From Pacificispira spongiicola (GTDB lineage Bacteria; Pseudomonadota; Alphaproteobacteria; UBA8366; Aestuariispiraceae), in NCBI RefSeq assembly GCF_012926505.1, contig NZ_JABBNT010000001.1, forward strand, positions 434,001 to 498,000: a stretch of DNA of 64,000 nt, given 5' to 3'. Of this stretch, positions 50,371-59,340 are shown piece after piece. Position 1 is the first letter of the stretch; every line of letters starts with the position of its first letter. Both the position numbers and the translations under genes were made by a program. The notes beneath the pieces are model-generated. The model was not told where the DNA came from. It ran no database searches and was given only the letters and a program-made list of their open reading frames with translations.

Positions 50371-53300
50371 TTAACGCGCCGCGCCGCGCCGGAGGTCCAG
50401 CGTCATCGGGAATTCACGATGCGGCATGACCGCGATCGGCTCATAATCGCCCGGCGTATGGCCGTGCGCTTCGAACCGAGCCAGCCGCCGTGCTTCGGCC
50501 TCGTTGGCATTGACCGGGAAGGTATCGTAATTCCGCCCGCCCGGATGCGCGACATGATAGACGCAGCCGCCGAGGGCATGGCCGGTCCAACTGTCGAAGA
50601 TATCGATGGTCAGCGGCGCATGAACCGGCACGACCGGATGCAGCGCCATGGCCGGTTGCCACGCCTTGAAGCGAATGCCGCCGACCGACACGCCGCCGGT
50701 CCCCGTGCCGCGCAACGGCACCTTGTGCTGATTGCAGGCCACGATATAGCGGTCGGGATCGGCGGTGGTCAGCTTCACCTGCAACCGTTCCGTCGAACTG
50801 TCGGTATAGCGTGCGGTCCCGCCGATCGCGCCGGTTTCTCCCAGGACGTGCCAGGGTTCCAGCGCCTGTCGCAGTTCCAGATGAACGCCTTCGTATTCGA
50901 CCTCCCCGCAGAAGGGGAAGCGGAATTCCGCCTGCGCCTCGAACCATTCCGGGCGGAAGTCGAAACCGTGCCGGGACAGGTCCGCCAGCACGCCCAGGAA
51001 ATCCTCCCAGACATAATGCGGCAGCATGAAACGGTCATGCAAAACCGTACCCCAGCGGGTGAACTCCCCGTCAATCGGATCGTTCCATAGACGCGCGATC
51101 AAGGCCCGGATCAGCAATTGCTGCGCCAGGCTCATCCGCGCATCCGGCGGCATTTCGAAACCGCGGAATTCCACCAGACCCAGCCGCCCGGTCGGCCCGT
51201 CCGGCGAATACAGCTTATCGATACAGATTTCCGACCGGTGCGTGTTGCCCGTCACATCGACCAGCAGGTTGCGCAGCAGGCGGTCGACCAGCCAAGGCAT
51301 CGGTGCATCGCCTGTCCCCGGTTTAGGTATCTGGGACAGCGCGATTTCCAATTCGTACAGACCGTCGTGCCGGGCCTCGTCCACGCGCGGCGCCTGACTG
51401 GTCGGACCGATGAACAGGCCGGAAAACAGATAGGACAGGCTGGGATGCCGCTGCCAATACAGCACCATGCTTTTCAGCAGATCGGGCCGTCGCAGGAACG
51501 GGCTGTCTAGGGTCGTTGCCCCGCCGACCACGACATGGTTGCCGCCGCCGGTCCCGGTATGCTTGCCGTCGATCATGAACTTGTCGGCGCCCAAACGGCA
51601 CAGACGCGCCTCCTCGTAAACGCCCTGGGTCGTCGCGACGCATTCGTCCCAGCTTGCCGCCGGATGGATGTTCACCTCGATCACGCCGGGGTCCGGCGCC
51701 ACGCGGATGACGTTCAGACGCGGATCGTTGGGCGGGGAATAGCCTTCGATATGGACGGGAACGCCCATCTTCTTCGCCGCCGCTTCCGCCGCGGCGACAA
51801 GGTCCAGATAGTCTTCCACCCGTTCGACCGGCGGCATGAAGATGCACAACCGCCCGTCACGCAACTCGACGGATAGCGCGGTCCGGACAGCCCCGTCCAG
51901 ATCCTTGCTCAATTCCTGTTCGACCCGTTCCTGGGCCGACCCGCCCTCGGTGAAATGGGCGGCCTGCTGAACGCGACCCTGTGCTTCGTCCGCCGCTGCT
52001 TCGGGCGCCGCCGCCCCTGCATAATCCGGCAGGGGTCCGCGCTCCTCGGTCGGATCGGCGGGGTAGATATAGGGATAGCTGGACTCCGGCACATGGGGTA
52101 GCGCCCCCAACGGCAGTCGATAACCGACCGGACTGTCGCCGGGAACCAGGAAAACATGCTTGCGGCGCAGTTTCCATTTTTCCGACCGCCAGCGCGGGCC
52201 GCTCGCCTTCGACTGCCAGCGCTGAATGGGCAGGACATAGCCCGTCGGTTCCGTCAGCCCCCGTTCGAACACCGCCGTCATGCGGTGGCGTTCCTCGGGG
52301 TCTTTCAGCTTCGAATTTTCCGGGGTCACGTTTTCGGGAAGATTGCCTTCCTTCAACACCCATTCCGCCGGATCCTCATAGGCCGGCATGACCATATCGG
52401 CCCCGACCTCCAATTCCTCCGCCATATATTGCAACAGCGTTCCGGCGTCTTCCGGCTTGGCCTCGGTCTTGCCGGTTTCCTCCGCAATCAGATCCGCGTC
52501 GCGCCAGATCGGTTTGCCGTCGCGCCGCCAATACAGTGCGAACGTCCAACGCGGCAGCGTTTCGCCCGGATACCACTTGCCCTGCCCGTAATGCAGGAAC
52601 CCGCCCGGCGCGAAGCGGTCGCGCAGCCGCCGGATCAGTTTATCCGCGAGCCCGCGCTTCATCGGCCCGACCGCGGCGGTATTCCATTCCGGCGTTTCGA
52701 AATCGTCGATCGACACGAAGGTCGGTTCCCCGCCCATGGTCAGGCGGACATCGCCGTCCGTCAGCGCCGCATCGACCTTATGCCCCAGCGCGTCCAGCGC
52801 GGCCCAGGATTCATCGGAAAACGGTTTGGTGATGCGCGGATGTTCGGCCACGCGGTTGATCGTCATCTCGAAGCCGAAATCGACATCGGCATAACTTGCC
52901 AGCCCGGTGATCGGCGCGGCGTTCTTGTAATGCGGCGTCGCCGCCAGCGGGATATGGCTTTCCCCGGTCAGCAGACCCGATGTCGGATCCAGTCCGACCC
53001 AGCCCGCGCCGGGCAGATAGACTTCCGCCCAGGCATGCAGGTCGGTGAAATCGTGATCCGTCCCCGCCGGTCCGTCCAGCGAGACCAGATCGGGTTTCAA
53101 CTGGATCAGGTAACCGGAGACAAAGCGTGCCGCGAACCCGAAATGGCGCAGCGCCTGCACCAGAAGCCAGCTCGAATCCCGGCAGGACCCGGTGCCGCGT
53201 TCGAAGGTTTCCTCCGGCGTCTGCACGCCGGGTTCCATGCGGATGACATAGCCGACGGATTTCTGCACCAAGGCATTCAGGTTGACGACGAAATCGACGG

Positions 53301-53721
53301 ACCGAACCCTTTCCCGGGGGACGGAGGCCAGGAAGTCCTGAAACCGGGGACCGACCGGATCAGCTCGCTTATAAATTTCCAGATCGCCGCGCAGGTCTTC
53401 GGAATACTCGAAGGGCCATTCCTCGGCCTCTTCCTCCACGAAGAAATCAAAGGGATTGTAGATCGACATATCGGCGACGAGGTCGACCTCGATCTTCAAC
53501 TCCCGCACCGGCTCCGGAAAGACGAACCGGGTCATCCAGTTCCCGTAAGGGTCCTGCTGGTGATTTTCGAAGTGATTGGACGGACTGATCTTCAGCGAAT
53601 GGGAAATGACGCGCGTGCGCGAATGCGGGGCAGGCCGAAGCCGAATAATCTGCGGCGACAGCGTGACCGGTCGATCATACTTGTAGTGGGTAAGATGATA
53701 GATGGACGCTTTGATCGACAT
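50371..53721 (-). CDS. Large transglutaminase / DUF2126 protein
   Basis: This 1116-residue protein begins with a transglutaminase N-terminal domain and papain-like core carrying Cys (about 177, [10 protein letters not shown]), His (about 227, [12 protein letters not shown]) and Asp ([11 protein letters not shown]). A DUF2126 region, common to the large members of this cluster, follows to the C-terminus (ending [20 protein letters not shown] and the following stretch). A triad this complete suggests an active thiol enzyme. The frame stays open to 53784, but the ATG at 53721 begins the conserved domain; its ribosome-binding site is weak. It is the first gene of the cluster. Confidence 0.88.
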   Translation of the reverse strand: MSIKASIYHLTHYKYDRPVTLSPQIIRLRPAPHSRTRVISHSLKISPSNHFENHQQDPYGNWMTRFVFPEPVRELKIEVDLVADMSIYNPFDFFVEEEAEEWPFEYSEDLRGDLEIYKRADPVGPRFQDFLASVPRERVRSVDFVVNLNALVQKSVGYVIRMEPGVQTPEETFERGTGSCRDSSWLLVQALRHFGFAARFVSGYLIQLKPDLVSLDGPAGTDHDFTDLHAWAEVYLPGAGWVGLDPTSGLLTGESHIPLAATPHYKNAAPITGLASYADVDFGFEMTINRVAEHPRITKPFSDESWAALDALGHKVDAALTDGDVRLTMGGEPTFVSIDDFETPEWNTAAVGPMKRGLADKLIRRLRDRFAPGGFLHYGQGKWYPGETLPRWTFALYWRRDGKPIWRDADLIAEETGKTEAKPEDAGTLLQYMAEELEVGADMVMPAYEDPAEWVLKEGNLPENVTPENSKLKDPEERHRMTAVFERGLTEPTGYVLPIQRWQSKASGPRWRSEKWKLRRKHVFLVPGDSPVGYRLPLGALPHVPESSYPYIYPADPTEERGPLPDYAGAAAPEAAADEAQGRVQQAAHFTEGGSAQERVEQELSKDLDGAVRTALSVELRDGRLCIFMPPVERVEDYLDLVAAAEAAAKKMGVPVHIEGYSPPNDPRLNVIRVAPDPGVIEVNIHPAASWDECVATTQGVYEEARLCRLGADKFMIDGKHTGTGGGNHVVVGGATTLDSPFLRRPDLLKSMVLYWQRHPSLSYLFSGLFIGPTSQAPRVDEARHDGLYELEIALSQIPKPGTGDAPMPWLVDRLLRNLLVDVTGNTHRSEICIDKLYSPDGPTGRLGLVEFRGFEMPPDARMSLAQQLLIRALIARLWNDPIDGEFTRWGTVLHDRFMLPHYVWEDFLGVLADLSRHGFDFRPEWFEAQAEFRFPFCGEVEYEGVHLELRQALEPWHVLGETGAIGGTARYTDSSTERLQVKLTTADPDRYIVACNQHKVPLRGTGTGGVSVGGIRFKAWQPAMALHPVVPVHAPLTIDIFDSWTGHALGGCVYHVAHPGGRNYDTFPVNANEAEARRLARFEAHGHTPGDYEPIAVMPHREFPMTLDLRRGAAR

Positions 53722-53789
53722 CGCTTCGGTTGGAACACCTTTTTCCGGGTCGGCCAAGGTCTCACGGTTTGCGGCGATGCACAATAGCA

Positions 53790-53821
53790 GCGTCCCCCGC
53801 CCGTTTCCGGACGGGGGACGC
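53790..53821 (-). terminator. Stem-loop after the ABC transporter operon
   Basis: GCGTCCCCCG (53790-53799) and CGGGGGACGC (53812-53821) are perfect ten-base arms, with a small CCG/CGG pair in the loop. It lies 35 bases past the last ABC ATPase stop. No T-run follows on the minus strand, so termination may be Rho-assisted. Confidence 0.55.
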
Positions 53822-53855
53822 CACAGCCCCCAACGCTACTCCCCCACGCGCAAAA

Positions 53856-54635
53856 TCAGATCGCCAGATATTCCTGCCGAAGTTCGGCATTATCCAGGAC
53901 CTCCTGCGCGGTACCGTCAAAGGCGACCTGCCCCATATCAAGAATGATCGCCCGATCCGCCAGATGCAGCGCGGCGATGGCATTCTGTTCCACGATGATC
54001 GTGGTGATGCCCAGCGTCTTGATATGTTCCAGCGTTCTTTCGATTTCCTGCACGATAACGGGCGCGAGACCTTCATACGGCTCGTCCAACAACAGCAGTT
54101 TGACGTCGCGCGCCAGGGTACGGCCGATAGCCAGCATCTGCTGCTCCCCGCCCGACAGGGTCGTGCCTTCCTGCGTGCGGCGCTCGCCCAGACGCGGGAA
54201 CAGCTCGTAAATGCGTTCGATCGACCACCCGATGGGCGGCGCGATCTGCGCAAGCTTCAGGTTTTCCTCCACCGTCAGGCCTTGGATGATGCGGCGGTCT
54301 TCCGGCACCAGCCCGACACCGACGGCCGCCGCGCCATGGGACTTCATATTGTGAAGACCCTGATGGTCCAGCCAGATTTCGCCGTGGCGGACTTCCGGTT
54401 CATCGACGCGCGCGATGGCCCGCAGGGTCGAGGTCTTGCCTGCCCCGTTGCGACCCAGCAAGGCGACGATTTCGCCTTCCCGGATATCGAAGCTGACGCC
54501 CTGGACGATGTAGCTTTCGCCATAATAGGCATGCAGGTCCCAGCAGGAGAAGAAGGCCGACTGACCGCCTTTGTTCTTAACCGGCGGAACGCGCGGCGCC
54601 TTCTGGTTTTCGAACTGATTATCAAGAATGGTCAT
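53856..54635 (-). CDS. Branched-chain-type ABC transporter ATPase 2 (LivF-like)
   Basis: This 259-residue ATPase has Walker A GRNGAGKTS, signature LSGGEQQM and Walker B LLLLDEPYEGLAP. The segment VPEDRRIIQGLTVEENL is diagnostic of LivF-type subunits. It forms a heterodimer with the LivG-like protein. An N-terminal extension of about 30 residues is longer than in most LivF proteins. Its ATG overlaps the upstream LivG-like stop by four bases. Confidence 0.92.
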   Translation of the reverse strand: MTILDNQFENQKAPRVPPVKNKGGQSAFFSCWDLHAYYGESYIVQGVSFDIREGEIVALLGRNGAGKTSTLRAIARVDEPEVRHGEIWLDHQGLHNMKSHGAAAVGVGLVPEDRRIIQGLTVEENLKLAQIAPPIGWSIERIYELFPRLGERRTQEGTTLSGGEQQMLAIGRTLARDVKLLLLDEPYEGLAPVIVQEIERTLEHIKTLGITTIIVEQNAIAALHLADRAIILDMGQVAFDGTAQEVLDNAELRQEYLAI

Positions 54636-55390
54636 AGATGTGCGCCTCCCAGATAGGCTTCCTGCACTTTGGGATGCCCTTTGATTTTTTCGGGCAAGTC
54701 TTCGACGATCACCGTCCCCTGCGCGAGAACCGAAATCTTTTCCGCCAGGGAGAACACGACATGCATGTCGTGTTCGATGATGACCATGGTCAGGCCCTTG
54801 CCGGAAATCGTCTTCAAAAGGTCGATGGTCGCATTGGTATCGGCCCGCGCCATCCCCGCCGTCGGCTCATCCAGCAACAACAGCTTCGGATTCTGGACCA
54901 ACGCCATGGCCAGTTCGAGACGCCGCTTGTCGCCGCGGCTCAATGACGCCGCCGTCATGCCTGCCTTGCCGCCCATATTCACTTCGGACAGGGCGTTCAT
55001 CGCTTGATCGCGAATCTCGGTTTCGCCCGCCATCGACGACCACAGGCTGGGTTTGAACGCACCATCCCGTTTCGCCAGCGCCGGGATCATGACGTTTTCC
55101 AGCAGCGTCAGTTCCGTAAAGATTTCCGGTGTCTGGAACACGCGGCTGACGCCGGTCTGGTTGATTTCGTGCGGTTTCAGCCCGATCAGGGAGGTCCCGT
55201 CGAAATCGACGGTTCCCGTATCCGGTGTCAGTCGCCCGATGAAGCAGTTCAGCAGGGTGGATTTCCCGGCCCCGTTCGGGCCGATAATCGCATGCACCTT
55301 GCCCTGTTCGACGTCCAGATTGACGTTGTTCAGCGCGTGCAGCCCGCCGAAATGCTTGTTGATGCCTTGTACCTTGAGAATGCTCGACAT
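54632..55390 (-). CDS. Branched-chain-type ABC transporter ATPase 1 (LivG-like)
   Basis: This 252-residue ATPase has Walker A GPNGAGKST, the FQTPEIFTELTLLENVMIPAL stretch, a signature-like SLSRGDKRRLELAMAL and Walker B LLLLDEPTAGMA. In the signature, the expected SGG is SRGD, a common variation in LivG proteins of amide and urea transporters. It works with the LivF-like subunit and is 12 bases downstream of the LivM-like permease gene. Confidence 0.92.
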   Translation of the reverse strand: MSSILKVQGINKHFGGLHALNNVNLDVEQGKVHAIIGPNGAGKSTLLNCFIGRLTPDTGTVDFDGTSLIGLKPHEINQTGVSRVFQTPEIFTELTLLENVMIPALAKRDGAFKPSLWSSMAGETEIRDQAMNALSEVNMGGKAGMTAASLSRGDKRRLELAMALVQNPKLLLLDEPTAGMARADTNATIDLLKTISGKGLTMVIIEHDMHVVFSLAEKISVLAQGTVIVEDLPEKIKGHPKVQEAYLGGAHL

Positions 55391-55402
55391 GTCCGTATCC
55401 CC

Positions 55403-56584
55403 CTACTCGGCCGTGACTTTTCCGGCGGCGGAGGCGGACGCGCCGTCCTTCCTGTATCCACCGCGGGCCAGCTTCACCAACCGATTGAACCCTTCCATCA
55501 GACCGCCCGGCAGGAAGATGACGATGAGCATGAACAACACGCCCAGGGTCAGATGCCAGCCTTCGCCGACGAAGAGCGAGGAAACGGAGACGACGAGCTC
55601 CTGCAGCCAATGCGGCAGGAAGGAGAAGACATCCATCAATTCGGATTCGTTATAGGCCGAGAAGATATTCTCGAAATACTTGATGACGCCGGCGCCCAGG
55701 ATCGGACCCAGCATGGTCCCGGCACCGCCCAGAATGGTCATCAGCACGACCTCGCCCGACGCCGTCCACTGCATGCGTTCCGCCCCGGCCAGCGGGTCGG
55801 TACACGCCAGCAGCCCCCCGGCCAGACCGGCATAGATACCGGAGATGACGAAGGCCGTCAGGGTATAGGGGCGCGAGTTTACGCCGGTGAAGTTCAGGCG
55901 GTTCTGGTTGGTCTTGATGGCCTTCAACATCATGCCGAAGGGCGACCGGAACAGACGCAGCGCGATGTAGAACGCCACGATCATGATGAGACCGCAGATG
56001 TAGTACCCGGCGTTGAACTGGATATCCATGCCCAATAACGAAACGTCCGCCGTCGCATTCATGTTCAGACCGAACAAGTTCGTCACCGGCAGCGCCCCGT
56101 CTTCCACCGCGGCATCCAGAACACGCGGGTCCCCGTGCAAAATCTGCAGCCCGGTTTCCCCGTTCGTAATCGGGGTCAGCACGGAATAGGCCAGATTGTA
56201 GCTCATCTGCGCAAAGGCCAATGTCAGGATGGAGAAGTAAATCCCCGACCGGCGCAGCGCGATGAACCCGATCAACAGCGCGAACAGGCCTGAAATCACC
56301 ATGGCGAGGATGATCGCAGGGACGATGTTCATGCTGAGAAGCTTGAACATCCACACTGCCGAATAGGACCCGACGCCCAGGAAAGCCGCATGACCGAAGG
56401 ACAGGTACCCGGTCAGGCCGAACAGAATGTTGAACCCGATGGCGAAAATTCCATAGATCACGAATTTCTGCAGAAGATCGGGATACCCCGCGCCGAAGGG
56501 ATTGAGGATGATCGGGCCGAGCAGCACCGCCAGCACGACGCCGATCACCATAATCTTGTCTTTTTTGGATTGTTCGACAGTCAT
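55403..56584 (-). CDS. Branched-chain-type ABC transporter permease (LivM-like)
   Basis: This 393-residue inner-membrane permease has the LivM segments [21 protein letters not shown] and [21 protein letters not shown] (EAA loop). Compared with LivM of E. coli it has an insertion around residues 130-170 that would face the periplasm (with [16 protein letters not shown]), as in many alphaproteobacterial members. It starts three bases after the LivH-like gene and pairs with it. Confidence 0.92.
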   Translation of the reverse strand: MTVEQSKKDKIMVIGVVLAVLLGPIILNPFGAGYPDLLQKFVIYGIFAIGFNILFGLTGYLSFGHAAFLGVGSYSAVWMFKLLSMNIVPAIILAMVISGLFALLIGFIALRRSGIYFSILTLAFAQMSYNLAYSVLTPITNGETGLQILHGDPRVLDAAVEDGALPVTNLFGLNMNATADVSLLGMDIQFNAGYYICGLIMIVAFYIALRLFRSPFGMMLKAIKTNQNRLNFTGVNSRPYTLTAFVISGIYAGLAGGLLACTDPLAGAERMQWTASGEVVLMTILGGAGTMLGPILGAGVIKYFENIFSAYNESELMDVFSFLPHWLQELVVSVSSLFVGEGWHLTLGVLFMLIVIFLPGGLMEGFNRLVKLARGGYRKDGASASAAGKVTAE

Positions 56585-56587
56585 GGA

Positions 56588-57616
56588 TCAGCTCTCCATC
56601 ACGCCCTTGCGGCCCAGCAGACCGCGCGGACGCGCCAACAGAATAACGACGGCTACCAGATAGATGATGATCTGGTCGATACCGGGGAAAATCGCCTTCA
56701 CCTCGTTCATCGACGCGAAGCTCTGCAGGATGCCCAGCAGCATTCCCGCCGCGACGGCGCCCGGCAGGCTGCCCATGCCGCCGACCACGACGACGACGAA
56801 AGACAGAACCAGGAAGTCCATGCCCAGGTGATAGTTCGGCGATAGGATCGGCGAATACATGACCCCGGCCAGCCCGGCGACCACCGCCGCTATTCCGAAT
56901 GTCAGGGTGAACCGCTTATCGATGTTGATGCCCAGCAATCCGACAGTTTCGCGGTCCGCCATACCGGCACGGACGACCATGCCGAAGGTGGTGAATTGCA
57001 GGAAGGCGAAGACCGCGCCGATCACCGCGGCGGCGAACAGGAAGTACACCAAGCGCCAGGCCGGGTAGACGACATTCCCGGCGTCCATGCCGATAGCGGC
57101 GCCGAAATCCATCATGCCGGTCAGGGCTTCCGGGGCGGGTTGCGGGATCGGGTTGGCCCCGAACCAAGCCTTGATGATTTCCTGCAGCACGATGGCGAGC
57201 CCGAAGGTCACAAGAATCTGTTCCGCATGCGGGCGCTTGTAGAAATGCCGGATCAGCCCGCGCTCCATAACGATACCGACCAGCAGCATGAATGGAATGG
57301 CGATCAAGATCGATAACGGTACGGACCAATCGATGACCCAAGCGCCGAAATCGCCGAACCATGCCTCGGCATAGGGCGTCCGGATTTCCAGCGGGGTCCC
57401 CCAGGCGGTCATTTCCGTTTCGGAAAGCGCGATCTTTTCCAGGGTCAGCAGCTTATTCAGCGCGACCGAACAAAAGGCGCCGAGCATGAACAAGGCGCCA
57501 TGCGCGAAATTGACGACACCCAGTGTGCCGAAAATAAGAGTAAGCCCCAGGGCGATCATCGCATAAGCGCTGCCCTTATCGAGGCCGTTCAGAACCTGCA
57601 GAAGAAATACATCCAT
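56588..57616 (-). CDS. Branched-chain-type ABC transporter permease (LivH-like)
   Basis: This 342-residue permease opens with GLDKGSAYAMIALGLTLIFG and VVNFAHGALFMLGAF, hallmarks of LivH, and has the cytoplasmic ADRETVGLLGINIDK loop that docks on the ATPases. I chose the ATG at 57616; the frame is open to 57670 but upstream residues are not helix-forming. The 154-base gap upstream holds the terminator of the binding-protein gene and a second GC-rich inverted repeat, CCCGGA/TCCGGG (57643-57665). Confidence 0.92.
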   Translation of the reverse strand: MDVFLLQVLNGLDKGSAYAMIALGLTLIFGTLGVVNFAHGALFMLGAFCSVALNKLLTLEKIALSETEMTAWGTPLEIRTPYAEAWFGDFGAWVIDWSVPLSILIAIPFMLLVGIVMERGLIRHFYKRPHAEQILVTFGLAIVLQEIIKAWFGANPIPQPAPEALTGMMDFGAAIGMDAGNVVYPAWRLVYFLFAAAVIGAVFAFLQFTTFGMVVRAGMADRETVGLLGINIDKRFTLTFGIAAVVAGLAGVMYSPILSPNYHLGMDFLVLSFVVVVVGGMGSLPGAVAAGMLLGILQSFASMNEVKAIFPGIDQIIIYLVAVVILLARPRGLLGRKGVMES

Positions 57617-57720
57617 AGCACCCGCCCCCGGCTGAGTACCGTCCCGGACCGAAACGGTTTCCGGGATCATACCACCTAAGAGTTAAGTTCGAGGCATCGA
57701 CCGCGACAACCCCGAGAAAG

Positions 57721-57751
57721 GCCGGCCGCCCGAAGGTTTCGGACGGCCGGC
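57721..57751 (-). terminator. Strong stem-loop after the solute-binding protein gene
   Basis: The 14-base arms GCCGGCCGCCCGAA (57721-57734) and TTCGGACGGCCGGC (57738-57751) pair with one mismatch around a three-base loop, 19 bases after the stop. Only a weak T-run follows on the minus strand. It lies between the binding-protein gene and its permeases, so it probably limits read-through. Confidence 0.7.
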
Positions 57752-57770
57752 GTTACGCGTAAGCGGCCTA

Positions 57771-59114
57771 TCAGGCGCCCGGGTTGCACGCACCCAGTTC
57801 GCCACCGGCGAACATCGGGTGATCCGGGGCGTAGGTAACCTGTTCGGCCGGGACTTCGTCCACGACTTCCAGAAGGTCGAACTGGGATTCCGGGTTGTCC
57901 TTACCCTTCACGACCAGAACGTTCTTGAAGCACTGGTGATCTTCGGCGCGATACAGCGTCTTGCCGTTGCCCATACCGTCGAATTCGAAGCCTTCCAGGG
58001 CTTCGGCAATGCCGCACGGGTTGAAGGTACCGGCACGTTGCGCCGCATCGGCATACAACAGCGTTTGCACGTAGCAGGTATGCGCGGCCTGGCTCGGCGG
58101 GAAGCCATAGGCCTGACCGAAGGATTTCACGAAAGCCTTGGAGCCTTCATCCTGCAGCGACCAGTGCCAGTTGGTGGACCCGAAGATGCCTTTAACGTTT
58201 TCACCGGCACCCTGGGCCATCAGACGGCTGTACAGCGGCACGACGACTTCGAACTTCTTGCCGTTGACCATTTTGTCCAGCAGGCCGAACTGAACCGCCT
58301 GGGTCAGGGAGTTCACCATGTCACGACCGTAGTGGTTCAGGATCAGAACGTCCGCGCCGGAATTCAGAACCGGCGTGATGTACTGCGAGAAGTCGCCGGC
58401 GCCCAGCGGCGTGCGGACCTTCGCAACCGTTTCCCAGCCGATCGCTTCGGTGGAGGCCGCGATGGATTCTTCCTGAGTCCAGCCCCAGGTATAGTCCGCC
58501 GTCAGGTGATAGGCCTTGCGGTCGGAGCCGTAGTTGCTCTTCAGCACCGGCGCCAGCGCGGCACCCGACATATAGGCGTTGAAGAAGTGGCGGAAGCCGT
58601 TGGCCTTCTTGTCCTTGCCCGTGGTGTCGTTGGAGTGCGTCAGACCGGCCATGAAGATAACGCCGGCTTCCTGGCACAGGCCCTGAACCGCGATGGCCAC
58701 GCCGGAGGACGAGCCGCCGGTGATCATGACGGCACCGTCGCGTTCGATCATGCGCTTCGCCGACGCGCGGGCGGCGTCGGATTTGGTCTGCGTGTCACCG
58801 GTAACGTAGTCGACTTTCTTGCCGAGGACGCCGTTGCCCTGAAGCTCCTTCGACGAGAAGGTGTTCAGCATGCCGCCGTCGCCTTCACCGTTCAGGTGCT
58901 GGACGGCCAGCTGATAGGCGCGCAGTTCGTCGGCACCTTCGTCGGCATAGGCGCCGGACTGCGGCACGTTGAAGCCGAGAACGACATTGCTGCCGGTCGG
59001 TTCGTTGGTATAGGCGGACGCGGAACGGGTCAGGATGGTCGGGGCAGCGAGCATCGTACCCGCAGCCAAACCGCCCTTTAAAAGGCCACGGCGATCGAGG
59101 CGAAAATTAATCAT
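57771..59114 (-). CDS. Solute-binding protein of the branched-chain-type ABC transporter, Tat-like signal
   Basis: This 447-residue type I periplasmic binding protein resembles the amide/urea/branched-chain amino acid group (VVLGFNVPQSGAYADEG; MITGGSSSGVAIAVQGLCQ). The N-terminus has a twin-arginine-like signal, LDRRGLLKGGLAAG, with cleavage near SASA, so it may be exported folded. The ligand is unknown; nothing here shows urea rather than an amino acid. I chose the ATG at 59114, which has GGGAGGA upstream. It is the first gene of the five-gene operon, divergent from the XRE regulator. Confidence 0.85.
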   Translation of the reverse strand: MINFRLDRRGLLKGGLAAGTMLAAPTILTRSASAYTNEPTGSNVVLGFNVPQSGAYADEGADELRAYQLAVQHLNGEGDGGMLNTFSSKELQGNGVLGKKVDYVTGDTQTKSDAARASAKRMIERDGAVMITGGSSSGVAIAVQGLCQEAGVIFMAGLTHSNDTTGKDKKANGFRHFFNAYMSGAALAPVLKSNYGSDRKAYHLTADYTWGWTQEESIAASTEAIGWETVAKVRTPLGAGDFSQYITPVLNSGADVLILNHYGRDMVNSLTQAVQFGLLDKMVNGKKFEVVVPLYSRLMAQGAGENVKGIFGSTNWHWSLQDEGSKAFVKSFGQAYGFPPSQAAHTCYVQTLLYADAAQRAGTFNPCGIAEALEGFEFDGMGNGKTLYRAEDHQCFKNVLVVKGKDNPESQFDLLEVVDEVPAEQVTYAPDHPMFAGGELGACNPGA

Positions 59115-59276
59115 GGGTTTCCTCCCTCTAGGATTAACCGGGCTCCCGCCTTCTTTCGTCGCGGTGTTGTTATTAACCCGGCAAGTCTGCAAAACACGGC
59201 AATCCTGCCGGTCTTCTGTAAAAAATACAATAACCTATTGAAATAACGTGATTTTTTTGTAAGTTTTATTTTTTGC

Positions 59277-59294
59277 TTTGCAATATATTGTAAA
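59277..59294. promoter_or_regulatory. AT-rich palindrome in the divergent regulator/transporter gap
   Basis: TTTGCAATATATTGTAAA is an 18-base palindrome with one mismatched pair in the 226-base gap 59115-59340. Related elements are CAATA-acc-TATTG (59228-59240) and ATTGACAATA (59297-59306). TTTGCAA resembles sites bound by RamB/ScfR-type regulators, so the adjacent XRE protein may bind here. TTGACA (59298-59303) could be its -35 box, but the -10 is unclear. Confidence 0.5.
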
Positions 59295-59340
59295 TTATTG
59301 ACAATACCTCTCCATCATTTGTTCCTGAAATCAACAGGTT

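Noticed and set aside
53856-59114. Urea transporter (urt) operon
   Set aside because: The five-gene layout fits, but no urease genes are near and the binding protein has no feature that marks it as urea-specific, so only the general class is assigned.
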